Below are positions 1 through 6,057 of a stretch of 14,694 bases of DNA, piece after piece. Position numbers and translations under genes: made by a program. The notes below the pieces were generated by a model. That model was not told the origin of the DNA. It saw only the letters and a list, made by a program, of their open reading frames with translations, and did no database searches. Origin of the DNA: JBFEYJ01 sp041546305 (lineage in GTDB: Bacteria; Pseudomonadota; Gammaproteobacteria; Thiohalomonadales; Thiohalomonadaceae); assembly GCA_041546305.1 (NCBI GenBank), contig JBFEWO010000062.1, positions 1 to 14,694 of the forward strand, given 5' to 3'. The first letter of the stretch is position 1; the number at the start of each line of letters is the position of its first letter.

Positions 1-1
1 G

Positions 2-628
2 ATCGAGATCCCGATGGGTCTGGAAGCGACCGATGCTTTTCTGATGAAGGTCTCCGAGATCACCGGCAAGCCGGTTCCGGCCAGCCTGGAGCTTGAGCGT
101 GGCCGCCTGGTCGACATGATGCAGGACTCCCACACCTGGCTTCACGGCAAGAAGATCGCCCTCTACGGTGACCCGGACTTCGTCATGGGTATGACCCGTT
201 TCCTGCTGGAACTGGGTATTGAGCCGACCGATGTCCTGGCAAACAACGCCAACAAGCGTTGGATGAAGGCGATGAAGAAGATGCTGGAAGCTTCTCCTTA
301 CGGTAAGGATACCCAGGTTCATATCGGTAAGGACCTGTGGCACTTCCGTTCGCTGATGTTCACCAACAAGCCGGACTTCATGATCGGCAACAGCTACGGC
401 AAGTTCATCCAGCGTGACACCCTGTACAAGGGCAAGGAGTTCGAGGTTCCGCTGATTCGCCTCGGCTTCCCGATCTTCGACCGTCACCACCTGCACCGTC
501 AGACCACCATGGGTTACGAGGGCGCTATGCAGATCCTCACCACCCTGGTCAACTCGGTCCTGGAGCGTCTGGACGAAGAGACCCGCGGTATGGGGACCAC
601 CGACTACAACTACGACCTGGTTCGCTAA
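2..628 (+). CDS. nifK: Nitrogenase MoFe protein beta subunit, C-terminal part (5' end outside window)
   Basis: This is the last 208 codons of NifK, the beta subunit of the MoFe dinitrogenase that reduces N2 in the cytoplasm. The frame is open from base 2, so the true start lies upstream of the window. Recognisable traits are the MGLEATDAFL and ALYGDPDFVMG segments, the GNSYGKFI segment, the RLGFPIFDRHH segment and the C-terminus TTDYNYDLVR. The last of these closely resembles the usual NifK end. The P-cluster cysteines belong to the N-terminal half and cannot be checked here. nifT follows 67 bp downstream, the common nifHDKT order, so nifH and nifD are expected just upstream. The 3' end is intact, with a TAA stop and a strong hairpin directly after it. 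VnfK and AnfK are less likely given the sequence style and the NifT and NafY-type neighbours. Confidence 0.97.
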   Translation: MEIPMGLEATDAFLMKVSEITGKPVPASLELERGRLVDMMQDSHTWLHGKKIALYGDPDFVMGMTRFLLELGIEPTDVLANNANKRWMKAMKKMLEASPYGKDTQVHIGKDLWHFRSLMFTNKPDFMIGNSYGKFIQRDTLYKGKEFEVPLIRLGFPIFDRHHLHRQTTMGYEGAMQILTTLVNSVLERLDEETRGMGTTDYNYDLVR

Positions 629-638
629 GTAGTAGTCA

Positions 639-673
639 CCACCGGGTCATGGGAGGGTTTCGTGACCCGGTGG
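639..673 (+). promoter_or_regulatory. Strong RNA hairpin in the nifK-nifT intercistronic gap
   Basis: CCACCGGGTCA at 639-649 and TGACCCGGTGG at 663-673 are perfect 11-bp inverted repeats around a 13-nt loop. No T-tract follows, so a plain intrinsic terminator is unlikely. The position just after the nifK stop suggests a 3' stabiliser or processing element that lets the nifHDK message outlast the downstream message. The structure is read directly from the sequence; the role is inferred. Confidence 0.7.
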
Positions 674-695
674 CTTCCAACACGAGGGTGAGTCA

Positions 696-908
696 ATGCC
701 AAGTGTAATGATTCGTGAAACAGACAGCGGTGAGCTCTCTTTCTATGTCGCCAAGAAGGACCTGGAAGAGACCATCTCGACTCTGGAGTTCAACAGCCCC
801 GAGAAGTGGGGTGGTGAAGTGGAGCTCTCCGACGGTTCCAAGTTTTATCTGGATCCGATGGAACCTGCGCCAAAACTTCCCATCACCTTGCGTGCAAAGC
901 GGCTGTAA
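696..908 (+). CDS. nifT: NifT/FixU family small nitrogen-fixation protein
   Basis: This 70-residue protein matches NifT in length and pattern. It has a hydrophobic N-terminal strand (PSVMIRE), a central YVAKKDLEE segment, a WGGEVELSDGSKFYLDP core and the terminal PITLRAKRL. NifT is found directly after nifK in many diazotrophs. Its biochemical role is unsettled and it is often dispensable. The ATG at 696 is preceded by GAGGGTGA at a suitable distance. The overlapping frames on both strands have no family resemblance. The gene is probably co-transcribed with nifK through the intervening hairpin. Confidence 0.93.
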   Translation: MPSVMIRETDSGELSFYVAKKDLEETISTLEFNSPEKWGGEVELSDGSKFYLDPMEPAPKLPITLRAKRL

Positions 909-937
909 TGAATTCAGGGTACTAGAAGAAATTAGGA

Positions 938-1038
938 TATTTTCTTTCCGGCTAGGCAAAAATGGCCGAAAAAGCGGAGTTTACATCTAGTAAATGAGCA
1001 TTTTGAGGACATTTTTTAACAACGACGGAAAGGAAATA
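938..1038. repeat. ~100-bp MITE/REP-like element with terminal inverted repeats
   Basis: TATTTTCTTTCCG (938-950) and CGGAAAGGAAATA (1026-1038) are 13-bp terminal inverted repeats with one mismatch. Inside lie CGGC/GCCG (949-952 and 965-968) and a perfect hairpin, TTTAC-ATCTA-GTAAA (980-994), followed by a T-rich stretch. There is no ORF of note. The GTAAATGAGCATTTTGAG block resembles intergenic repeats I recall from gammaproteobacterial, especially sulfur-oxidiser, genomes. That memory is unverified, and only one copy occurs here. The element separates nifT from the ferredoxin gene and fills most of their 167-bp gap. No target-site duplication was recognised. Confidence 0.6.
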
Positions 1039-1075
1039 GACAATTTTGTGGGCAATTAGCTGGAGGAACTGAACC

Positions 1076-1270
1076 ATGGCCATGACTATCGTTGCTGAAG
1101 AATGCACATCCTGTGGTGACTGCTTGCCGGTCTGCCCGATGGGTGCCGTACTGAAAAAGAAAGGGACCTTCATCATCGATGCAGATGCCTGCACCGAGTG
1201 TGAAGGGGAGTTCGACGCACCCCAGTGCGAAGAAGTCTGCCCGATCGACGGCTGCATCCTGCCGGCGTAA
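1076..1270 (+). CDS. 2[4Fe-4S] ferredoxin, nif-associated (Alvin/FdxN-like)
   Basis: A 64-residue bacterial-type ferredoxin. Cluster I is ligated by C10, C13, C16 and C20 (CTSCGDCLPVCP). The second motif is C39, C42, C51 and C55, with an enlarged eight-residue loop between C42 and C51. That loop is typical of the Chromatium/FdxN type of low-potential 2[4Fe-4S] ferredoxin; an extra C60 follows. It probably donates electrons to nitrogenase reductase or to cofactor assembly. GGAGG at 1062-1066 lies 9 nt before the ATG at 1076. The second in-frame ATG at 1082 would be 15 nt away, so the first is preferred. The next gene begins 5 bp after the stop. FdxN and FdxA-like names are both possible, so no symbol is given. 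Confidence 0.93.
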   Translation: MAMTIVAEECTSCGDCLPVCPMGAVLKKKGTFIIDADACTECEGEFDAPQCEEVCPIDGCILPA

Positions 1271-1275
1271 AGACC

Positions 1276-1998
1276 ATGAGCGGACTCACCATATCCCGCG
1301 ATGTGGCGCTCCGTATCGGTCTGGCTGCCCGTGCTCTGCCCGACATCGAATCAGTTGAGCTGATGCAGGTGTTGGTCAAGGCATTGGGCATGCCTCTTAC
1401 CGAGGAGAAACTCAGTCGCCTCACCGTTCGTGAATTGCAGGAAGCCGCGGACACCCTTTTCAATGAGACCCCCTTGCCGGCCATCAAACATGCGCTGGAT
1501 TTTCTGTGGGGAAAGAACAGTATCGAGGTCAGCGATGAGGCATTGCCGACACCGCAGGCCTACCAGGACGGTGACATGCCCGGTTCTATCCGCGTTGCAG
1601 TTGCCTCGAATAACGGCGAGAAACTGGATGGACATTTCGGTTCCTGTGCCCGATTTCTCATTTATCAGGTTTCCGCTGAGGAAGCCCGCCTGATCGACAT
1701 TCGTTCCATGGCGAGTGCCCCCAGTAAAAGTGAAGACAAGAATTCCTATCGTGCCGAGCAAATCGCCGACTCCGATGTGCTTTATGTGGTATCGATCGGT
1801 GGTCCCGCGGCGGCTAAGGTGATTCGTCAGGATATCCACCCGATCAAGTTTCCCAACGGCGGAGAAGCTACTGAAACGATTGAAGCGCTCAGAAATACTC
1901 TCGCACAGAACCCACCTCCCTGGCTGGCCAAGATTATGGGGAAAAGCGCTGAAGAGCGTGTGCGCTTCGAGCGGGAGGAAGAGGAGGCAGTGGAATGA
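1276..1998 (+). CDS. NifX/NifY/NafY-family FeMo-cofactor-binding protein (two-domain)
   Basis: This 240-residue protein has the two-part layout of NafY and NifY. Residues 1-90 are a helical domain, which in NafY binds apo-dinitrogenase. Residues about 104-220 form a dinitrogenase iron-molybdenum cofactor-binding domain starting SIRVAVASNNG. H120 in the DGHFGSC motif corresponds to the FeMo-co ligand histidine known from NafY. The C-terminus is charged and rich in Glu and Arg. The likely role is to hold FeMo-co or apo-MoFe protein during nitrogenase maturation, which suits the position after nifK-nifT-ferredoxin. I chose ATG 1276 because an earlier in-frame ATG at 1225 lies inside the ferredoxin gene and adds residues unlike the family. 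The stop overlaps the next start as ATGA. NifY and NafY cannot be told apart here. Confidence 0.88.
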   Translation: MSGLTISRDVALRIGLAARALPDIESVELMQVLVKALGMPLTEEKLSRLTVRELQEAADTLFNETPLPAIKHALDFLWGKNSIEVSDEALPTPQAYQDGDMPGSIRVAVASNNGEKLDGHFGSCARFLIYQVSAEEARLIDIRSMASAPSKSEDKNSYRAEQIADSDVLYVVSIGGPAAAKVIRQDIHPIKFPNGGEATETIEALRNTLAQNPPPWLAKIMGKSAEERVRFEREEEEAVE

Positions 1999-2264
1999 TT
2001 ATCGATGAAGTGCTGGTTGACAAGGTGGCAGGGTTGGCGACTGGCAAGGTAATCGATGAGTCTCTCAAGGATGAGTTAAAGCAGTCGTTTCCCGGTGTTC
2101 GCTTCACCTTATGCAGTGAAGACGATATCCACAGTGGGAAGCCGGTACACGCCTCGGAAGGATTTGCGATTTACCTGGTAGGCAGTAGCGATCACTGCCT
2201 GACCTTAACCAATGACTTTGCCCTGGCAACAGGGGTTGTGATCGCAGAGACATTCGAGGACTAA
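1995..2264 (+). CDS. Small nif-linked protein (DUF6129-like)
   Basis: An 89-residue acidic protein translationally coupled to the NafY-type gene by an ATGA overlap, with GAGGAGG just upstream. It resembles a small family linked to nif clusters that I recall as DUF6129. The similarity is in the overall pattern: an N-terminal helix, then FPGVRFTLCSEDD, GFAIYLVGSSDHCLTLT and a closing ATGVVIAE strand. Cys33 and Cys63 (counted from the ATG) are the only cysteines, and no cluster motif is formed. No signal peptide or membrane segment is seen. The function is unknown; its place argues for a role in MoFe protein maturation or cofactor handling. The family name is from memory and should be treated as moderate confidence. 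Confidence 0.75.
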   Translation: MIIDEVLVDKVAGLATGKVIDESLKDELKQSFPGVRFTLCSEDDIHSGKPVHASEGFAIYLVGSSDHCLTLTNDFALATGVVIAETFED

Positions 2265-2313
2265 TAATAAAAGCAACACCTCATGTACCTAATTACCAAG
2301 GGGGAAAACGAGG

Positions 2314-2742
2314 ATGGTACCGTTTGACATGCCGCTGGATGCCAGGCTGGCGCTGGCGAAAATTAGCGTCATCTATGAGCGTGAGGTTGGCGGCAAAGTG
2401 AAGATGTCTCGCGATGAGGATATCGTCAGTCTCATCAACTTTGCTGTCGACAGTTTTAATGAGGAGATCATCAAATATCTGGATACCTTTACCCGATTGC
2501 TCGGACCAAGTGAGTTGCGTCAGCTCGCGTCACAGGGTGCCAACATCTATCGCGGTGCGCTGGTACCTGAAGTCGATGATACTCCCAGGCCTGAACACGG
2601 TGAAGCGGAAGGGGTGAGGATGTACCGCGGTGCGCCCTTGCCCGTTAGTGAAACTGCTGCAAAAGCTGCGTCTGCTGCAGAAGATAAGGCGACAGAGTCA
2701 AAACCCAAACGGGTATATCGAGGGCGCGTGATCGAGGACTAG
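2314..2742 (+). CDS. Unrecognised nif-cluster protein with three YRG motifs
   Basis: I do not recognise this 142-residue protein. Residues 1-75 look folded and helical, including the LDARLALAKISVIYEREVGG and FNEEIIKYLDTFTRLL segments. The C-terminal half looks disordered. It carries three spaced motifs: IYRGALVP (78-85), MYRGAPLP (103-110) and VYRGRVIED at the very end (134-142). The last two are separated by a linker rich in Ala, Glu, Lys and Ser (about 111-133). Repeated short motifs on a flexible tail suggest multivalent binding to a partner, but that is inference. The start has AAGGGGGA upstream at a good distance. A 49-bp gap precedes it, and the next gene starts one base after its stop. 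Confidence 0.72.
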   Translation: MVPFDMPLDARLALAKISVIYEREVGGKVKMSRDEDIVSLINFAVDSFNEEIIKYLDTFTRLLGPSELRQLASQGANIYRGALVPEVDDTPRPEHGEAEGVRMYRGAPLPVSETAAKAASAAEDKATESKPKRVYRGRVIED

Positions 2743-2743
2743 C

Positions 2744-3037
2744 ATGAAGGAATGGGAGGGGTACTGGCGTATTCTTCAATGGAACAGACTGGCCGATAGC
2801 CAGTTTGAAGAAACCCAGGAAGTTGCTGAGCAGTGCCGTGTTGCCTGGAAACAGATGGTGGCCATTGTCCCACCCAATTCCCGTTTGCCCAAAGAGTTTC
2901 TCTATCCGTTTCGCGGTTACCACCGAAGCGAGCCCTTTGCCCTCGAGTTGTTCGATGATGATCGTCGCCTGATTCTCTGTATGAGCGATCTCAGGGACTA
3001 TCTTCAGTTGATGCGCAGGAAGGCTCATGGAATGTAG
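2744..3037 (+). CDS. Unrecognised small nif-cluster protein
   Basis: A 97-residue soluble protein of unknown function that I cannot assign to a family. It is rich in Trp and Arg (W4, W8, W13 and W35). It contains an RLPKEFLYPFRGYHRSEPFALELFDD-type stretch and a C-terminal helix, MSDLRDYLQLMRRK. There is no signal peptide, metal motif or membrane segment. The ATG lies one base after the stop of the YRG-motif protein, so the two are almost certainly translated from one message. The antisense frame over the same region shows no family features. Compact spacing and position in the nif operon support a real gene. Confidence 0.72.
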   Translation: MKEWEGYWRILQWNRLADSQFEETQEVAEQCRVAWKQMVAIVPPNSRLPKEFLYPFRGYHRSEPFALELFDDDRRLILCMSDLRDYLQLMRRKAHGM

Positions 3038-3116
3038 CACGGGAGAATTGCCCTGTAGTTTTAGCTCCGCAGGACTGCGAGTGAATTGGAATTGAGGATG
3101 ACTGTAGTGGTTTCGT

Positions 3117-3470
3117 ATGTACGTTGACGTCCATCATCGCGAAATTGATGCGATTCATGCGGAACTGGCTGAGCTGGTCACTGCCCTGAGTGCTGCAACA
3201 GATGTCTCGTATGTTGAACTCTATGCCAAGCTTATCGCGCATACTGAGGATCATTTCTCCGAGGAGGAGAGTATGATGCGGGAAAGCGGTTTTATTCATG
3301 CTGCAGAGCATCTAACTGAGCACCGGCAGATGCTGCAGGAAATGAGACAATTCCAGCAGCGCAGACTCCTGATAAGCCGTGCCTATATCAGGGAACGTCT
3401 TCCTGAACGATTCCGGCTTCATATCATTCGAATGGACAGCCTTCTGGCCGCTTGGTTAAAAGACCGGTAA
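3117..3470 (+). CDS. Hemerythrin-like O2-binding protein
   Basis: A 117-residue hemerythrin-domain protein. All seven usual diiron ligands can be placed: H7 (in VDVHHREI), H46 and E50 (HFSEE), H65 and H69 (HLTEH), and H102 and D107 (HIIRMD). Hemerythrins bind O2 reversibly at a non-heme diiron site. Next to nitrogenase genes, a role in O2 scavenging, sensing or iron supply is plausible. The start is poorly supported. ATG 3117 has no clear ribosome site, and the N-terminal arm with its usual Trp is absent. An ATG at 3098 with GAGG just upstream opens a different frame that ends after nine codons. This hints at a small indel or a natural short form. The gap to the previous gene is 79 bp. Confidence 0.87.
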   Translation: MYVDVHHREIDAIHAELAELVTALSAATDVSYVELYAKLIAHTEDHFSEEESMMRESGFIHAAEHLTEHRQMLQEMRQFQQRRLLISRAYIRERLPERFRLHIIRMDSLLAAWLKDR

Positions 3471-3498
3471 TCCTGAAGTCTTTTTACGCGGTGCATCC

Positions 3499-3514
3499 TG
3501 GCGCAGGCTTTGCT
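3499..3514 (+). promoter_or_regulatory. Sigma-54 (-24/-12) promoter upstream of modE
   Basis: TGGCGCAGGCTTTGCT matches TGGCRC-N5-TTGCW exactly, with GG and GC separated by the required 10 nt. It lies in the noncoding gap after the hemerythrin gene and points at modE. Transcription would start near 3525, inside the first Mo-box. A search by eye of TGGCAC and TGGCGC sites on both strands found no other spaced match in the window. I found no convincing NifA upstream site (TGT-N10-ACA) nearby. Confidence 0.6.
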
Positions 3515-3519
3515 GATAT

Positions 3520-3543
3520 CGCTATATACTGAGGGATATAGCG
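3520..3543. promoter_or_regulatory. Putative ModE operator (Mo-box 1)
   Basis: CGCTATAT-N8-ATATAGCG is a perfect 8-bp inverted repeat, preceded by AT. It closely resembles known ModE/MopA/B-type boxes (the CGnTATAT...ATATAnCG pattern). It lies 126 bp upstream of modE and overlaps the start expected from the sigma-54 promoter. Molybdate-bound ModE sitting here could block initiation when Mo is plentiful. Palindrome and position are seen; the regulator assignment is inferred from family knowledge. Confidence 0.72.
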
Positions 3544-3627
3544 CAATTTATTCCGAATTCTCTGAAGGACTGTTCACCATCTGACAGGCTGCTGTAGCCA
3601 AGGCGACAATTGTGTAGAATTACCTAT

Positions 3628-3651
3628 CGTTATTCCCAGGAGGAAATAACG
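3628..3651. promoter_or_regulatory. Putative second ModE operator (Mo-box 2)
   Basis: CGTTAT (3628-3633) and ATAACG (3646-3651) are inverted repeats with a 12-bp spacer, the same 24-bp geometry as the upstream site (CGYTAT-N12-ATARCG in both). The centres of the two sites are 108 bp apart. The spacer contains AGGAGG, but no in-frame modE start follows it closely. The modE start uses AAGAGG at 3656-3661 instead. The site lies 17 bp before the modE ATG, so binding could also hinder elongation or translation. Confidence 0.55.
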
Positions 3652-3668
3652 TATCAAGAGGCAACAAG

Positions 3669-4493
3669 ATGTCAGGAAAACGAAGGAAGGGAAGTTCCGG
3701 CAGTACGGTGGAAGGTCGACTCTGGGTCGATAAGGCCGGAGAGGCCTTTCTTGGTCACGGTCGCATTGAACTGTTGCGGCAAATCGATGAACAGGGATCG
3801 ATTTCGGCGGCAGCCCGTGTTCTGGGTATGAGCTATAAGGCGGCCTGGCAGGCGGTCGATGCCATGAACAACCTTGCGGATCACCCGCTGGTGGAACGAA
3901 TGACCGGCGGCAGGCACGGCGGTGGAACCTCTCTGACCGATGAGGGGCGGCGTGCCGTTGAGATGTTCGGGATGGTTGAGGAGGAATACCGTCATTTTCT
4001 TTCGCGGCTGAGTGAAGGTATCGCCGACTTTGAACGGTTTAACCAGCTGATGCGGAGATTTGCAATGAAAACCAGTGCCAGAAACCAGTTCATCGGCAAG
4101 GTCGCCAGGGTAACAAAAGGGGCGGTCAACGGTGAGGTCGAGCTGGATATCGGCGATGGCTTGCGGGTGGTCTCGATTATCACGAAGGAGAGCATTGAGG
4201 AGCTCAAGCTCAAGAAGGGGCGTGAGGCTTACGCTCTGGTAAAGGCCTCTGCACCGATTCTGGTATTGGCAGATAACTCACTGCGCGCCAGTGCGCGAAA
4301 CAAATTGTGCGGAACCGTAATCAGCTGTATCGAGGGTGCCGTCAATGGTGAGGTTGGCCTCGAGTTGGCGGGTGGCAAACGCCTGACTGCGATTATCACC
4401 AACGAAAGTATCCGGAGTCTTGGCCTGAAAGAGGGCGTGGCTGCCTGCGCGCTGATCAAGGCATCCAGTGTCATTCTGGCAGTGAATGATTAA
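3669..4493 (+). CDS. modE: Molybdate-responsive transcriptional regulator ModE
   Basis: This 274-residue protein has the full ModE layout. A winged helix-turn-helix spans about 30-100, with the ISAAARVLGMSYKAAW recognition region and a TGGRHGGGTSLTDEG wing. Two tandem Mop/TOBE molybdate-binding domains follow at about 136-201 and 208-273. Each begins SARN and contains GAVNGEV. With molybdate bound, ModE dimers typically repress Mo uptake genes and adjust Mo-dependent pathways. Two palindromes resembling its operator lie in its own leader, so autoregulation is likely. AAGAGG at 3656-3661 precedes the ATG by 7 nt. modA begins 27 bp after the stop, so modEABC probably form one transcript. Its length is close to that of E. 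coli ModE. Confidence 0.96.
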   Translation: MSGKRRKGSSGSTVEGRLWVDKAGEAFLGHGRIELLRQIDEQGSISAAARVLGMSYKAAWQAVDAMNNLADHPLVERMTGGRHGGGTSLTDEGRRAVEMFGMVEEEYRHFLSRLSEGIADFERFNQLMRRFAMKTSARNQFIGKVARVTKGAVNGEVELDIGDGLRVVSIITKESIEELKLKKGREAYALVKASAPILVLADNSLRASARNKLCGTVISCIEGAVNGEVGLELAGGKRLTAIITNESIRSLGLKEGVAACALIKASSVILAVND

Positions 4494-4520
4494 TCCCCCC
4501 GGATCAAAGGAGTCTTAAAC

Positions 4521-5297
4521 ATGAAAGACCTTGTTCCACTATTTGCGGCAAAACTTTACCGGGTCAGTTTGGTTGTTGGCCTGACCGTTGCGGCGAATAT
4601 TGCTTGGGCGGACGATGTCAGCATCGCGGTGGCCGCCAACTTCACCGATGCGACTCGTGATATCGTGCCACTGTTTGAAAAAGCAACCGGGCATACCGTT
4701 AAGGTCAGTTTCGGTTCCACAGGCAAACTCTATGCTCAAATCGAACATGGGGCTCCTTTCGAGGTCTTTCTGGCGGCCGACAGCAAGCGACCGAAAAAGG
4801 CAGAAACGGAGGGGCTGGCAGTCGAAGGGAGCCGGTTTACCTATGCGATTGGTAAACTGGCACTGTGGAGCCCGAAGGCGGGGATGTTTTCCGATGGTGA
4901 GTCCTTCCTTAAAAAGGGGGACTTCAATCGGGCCGCAATCGCCAATCCAAAAACCGCCCCATACGGCCTCGCCGCACAACAGGTGATGGAACACCTCGGA
5001 GTTTGGCGCAACCTTCAAGCGAAACTGGTTCGTGGTGACTCTATCGCCCAGACCTTCCAATTTGCCGCTACCGGAAATGTGGATGTCGGTTTTGTCGCCC
5101 TTTCCCAGGTAAAGGCATGGCAGCAGAGCAACGGCAGCGTGTGGGAAATTCCGCAGGCCTATTACGAGCCGATTGCACAGCAGGCCGTGTTGCTGAAAAA
5201 GGGCAGTGATAACGAAGCAGCCAAAGCCTTCATAGAATTCCTCCATGGCCCTGAAGCGCGTGCAGTGATCACCAGTTACGGTTACGGCGTGAACTGA
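4521..5297 (+). CDS. modA: Molybdate ABC transporter periplasmic binding protein
   Basis: A 258-residue ModA, the high-affinity periplasmic molybdate/tungstate-binding subunit. A Sec signal peptide of about 30 residues ends AWA before DDVSIAVAANF. The mature protein shows ModA hallmarks: VSIAVAANFTDA, the SFGSTGKLYAQI oxyanion loop, GAPFEVFLAAD, GKLALWS, and the later FQFAATGNVDVGFVALSQ. The ATG at 4521 has AAAGGAG at 4507-4513. It feeds molybdate to ModBC, encoded next, and ultimately supplies Mo for FeMo-co and other molybdoenzymes. A long antisense reading frame over this gene is judged a shadow. Nothing appears truncated. Confidence 0.96.
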   Translation: MKDLVPLFAAKLYRVSLVVGLTVAANIAWADDVSIAVAANFTDATRDIVPLFEKATGHTVKVSFGSTGKLYAQIEHGAPFEVFLAADSKRPKKAETEGLAVEGSRFTYAIGKLALWSPKAGMFSDGESFLKKGDFNRAAIANPKTAPYGLAAQQVMEHLGVWRNLQAKLVRGDSIAQTFQFAATGNVDVGFVALSQVKAWQQSNGSVWEIPQAYYEPIAQQAVLLKKGSDNEAAKAFIEFLHGPEARAVITSYGYGVN

Positions 5298-5316
5298 AAT
5301 GTCGGTTCCTGATCAC

Positions 5317-5330
5317 ACGGCTTGTGCCGT
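5317..5330 (+). promoter_or_regulatory. Small hairpin in the 82-bp modA-modB gap
   Basis: ACGGC-TTGT-GCCGT forms a 5-bp stem with a tetraloop, followed by a loosely T/G-rich stretch. It may protect or partly end the modA message, so that the binding protein is made in excess over the membrane subunits. The stem is short and the T run is broken, so this is a weak call. The rest of the gap holds only the modB ribosome site. Confidence 0.3.
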
Positions 5331-5379
5331 TTATGTGTTCTGTGTGTGCCGTGCCAATACATGACTCGGGAGAGTAAAC

Positions 5380-6057
5380 ATGGCATTTGACTGGCAGCCG
5401 GTATGGCTGACATTGAAACTGGCAAGTTTGACCACCGTATTGTTGTTGCTGGTGGGGACCCCCATCGCCTGGTGGTTATCGCAGACTCAATCACGGCTCA
5501 AACATCCGATCAGTGCCGTGGTGGCTTTACCCCTGGTGCTACCTCCAACGGTGCTAGGCTTCTATTTATTGATCTTTCTGGGACCGAGCGGTCCGGGCGG
5601 ACAACTGACCCAGGCCCTGGGGATCGGTACTTTGCCGTTTACCTTTAGTGGGCTGGTTTTCGCCTCGGTGCTGTACTCACTGCCGTTTGTGGTGCAACCG
5701 CTACAGAATGCCTTCGAGGCACTGGGAAGACGGCCGCTGGAGGTCGCGGCCACGCTGCGCGCCTCGGCCTGGGATCGCTTCATTTATGTGGCGGTGCCGC
5801 TGGCTCGCCCCGGCTTTCTGACGGCAATGGTGTTGGGATTTGCGCACACGGTGGGCGAGTTCGGTGTGGTGTTGATGATTGGCGGCAATATCCCCGGCGA
5901 GACTAAGGTGCTGTCGGTGGCGATCTACGACCATGTGGAAACGCTGGAATACGGACAGGCGCATATCCTCTCTGCCGGGATGGTCGGGTTTGCCTTCCTG
6001 GTGTTGATGACGCTCTATCTGGTCAATGGTCGATTTAGCCGGAGTGATCATCTATGA
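5380..6057 (+). CDS. modB: Molybdate ABC transporter permease
   Basis: A 225-residue inner-membrane permease with about five to six transmembrane helices, starting at residues 9-31 (LKLASLTTVLLLLVGTPIAW). The FEALGRRPLEVAATLRASAWDRF segment is the cytoplasmic EAA-type loop that docks to the ATPase. ALPLVLPPTVLGFYLL and EFGVVLMIGGNIPGETKV are strongly ModB-like. ModB forms the homodimeric pore through which ModA-delivered molybdate crosses the inner membrane. GGGAGAG upstream supports ATG 5380. The stop overlaps the modC start as ATGA, indicating coupled translation. The length is normal for the family. Confidence 0.96.
   Translation: MAFDWQPVWLTLKLASLTTVLLLLVGTPIAWWLSQTQSRLKHPISAVVALPLVLPPTVLGFYLLIFLGPSGPGGQLTQALGIGTLPFTFSGLVFASVLYSLPFVVQPLQNAFEALGRRPLEVAATLRASAWDRFIYVAVPLARPGFLTAMVLGFAHTVGEFGVVLMIGGNIPGETKVLSVAIYDHVETLEYGQAHILSAGMVGFAFLVLMTLYLVNGRFSRSDHL

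Noticed and set aside
3038..3116. Separate regulatory RNA or gene between the 97-residue protein and the hemerythrin
   Set aside because: Only a 5-bp stem (CGCAG/CTGCG) and a nine-codon frame are seen; nothing more can be supported.
3544..3627. Molybdenum-cofactor riboswitch in the modE leader
   Set aside because: The stretch between the Mo-boxes lacks any long conserved stem set; control by ModE explains the leader better.
3610..3831. Plus-strand open frame overlapping the modE start
   Set aside because: It overlaps ModE's DNA-binding domain in another frame and its product looks random; the AGGAGG before it falls inside a putative operator.
4539..5246. 235-codon minus-strand open frame opposite modA
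   Set aside because: The plus-strand frame is an unmistakable ModA with signal peptide; the antisense protein shows no family features and is a codon-bias shadow.
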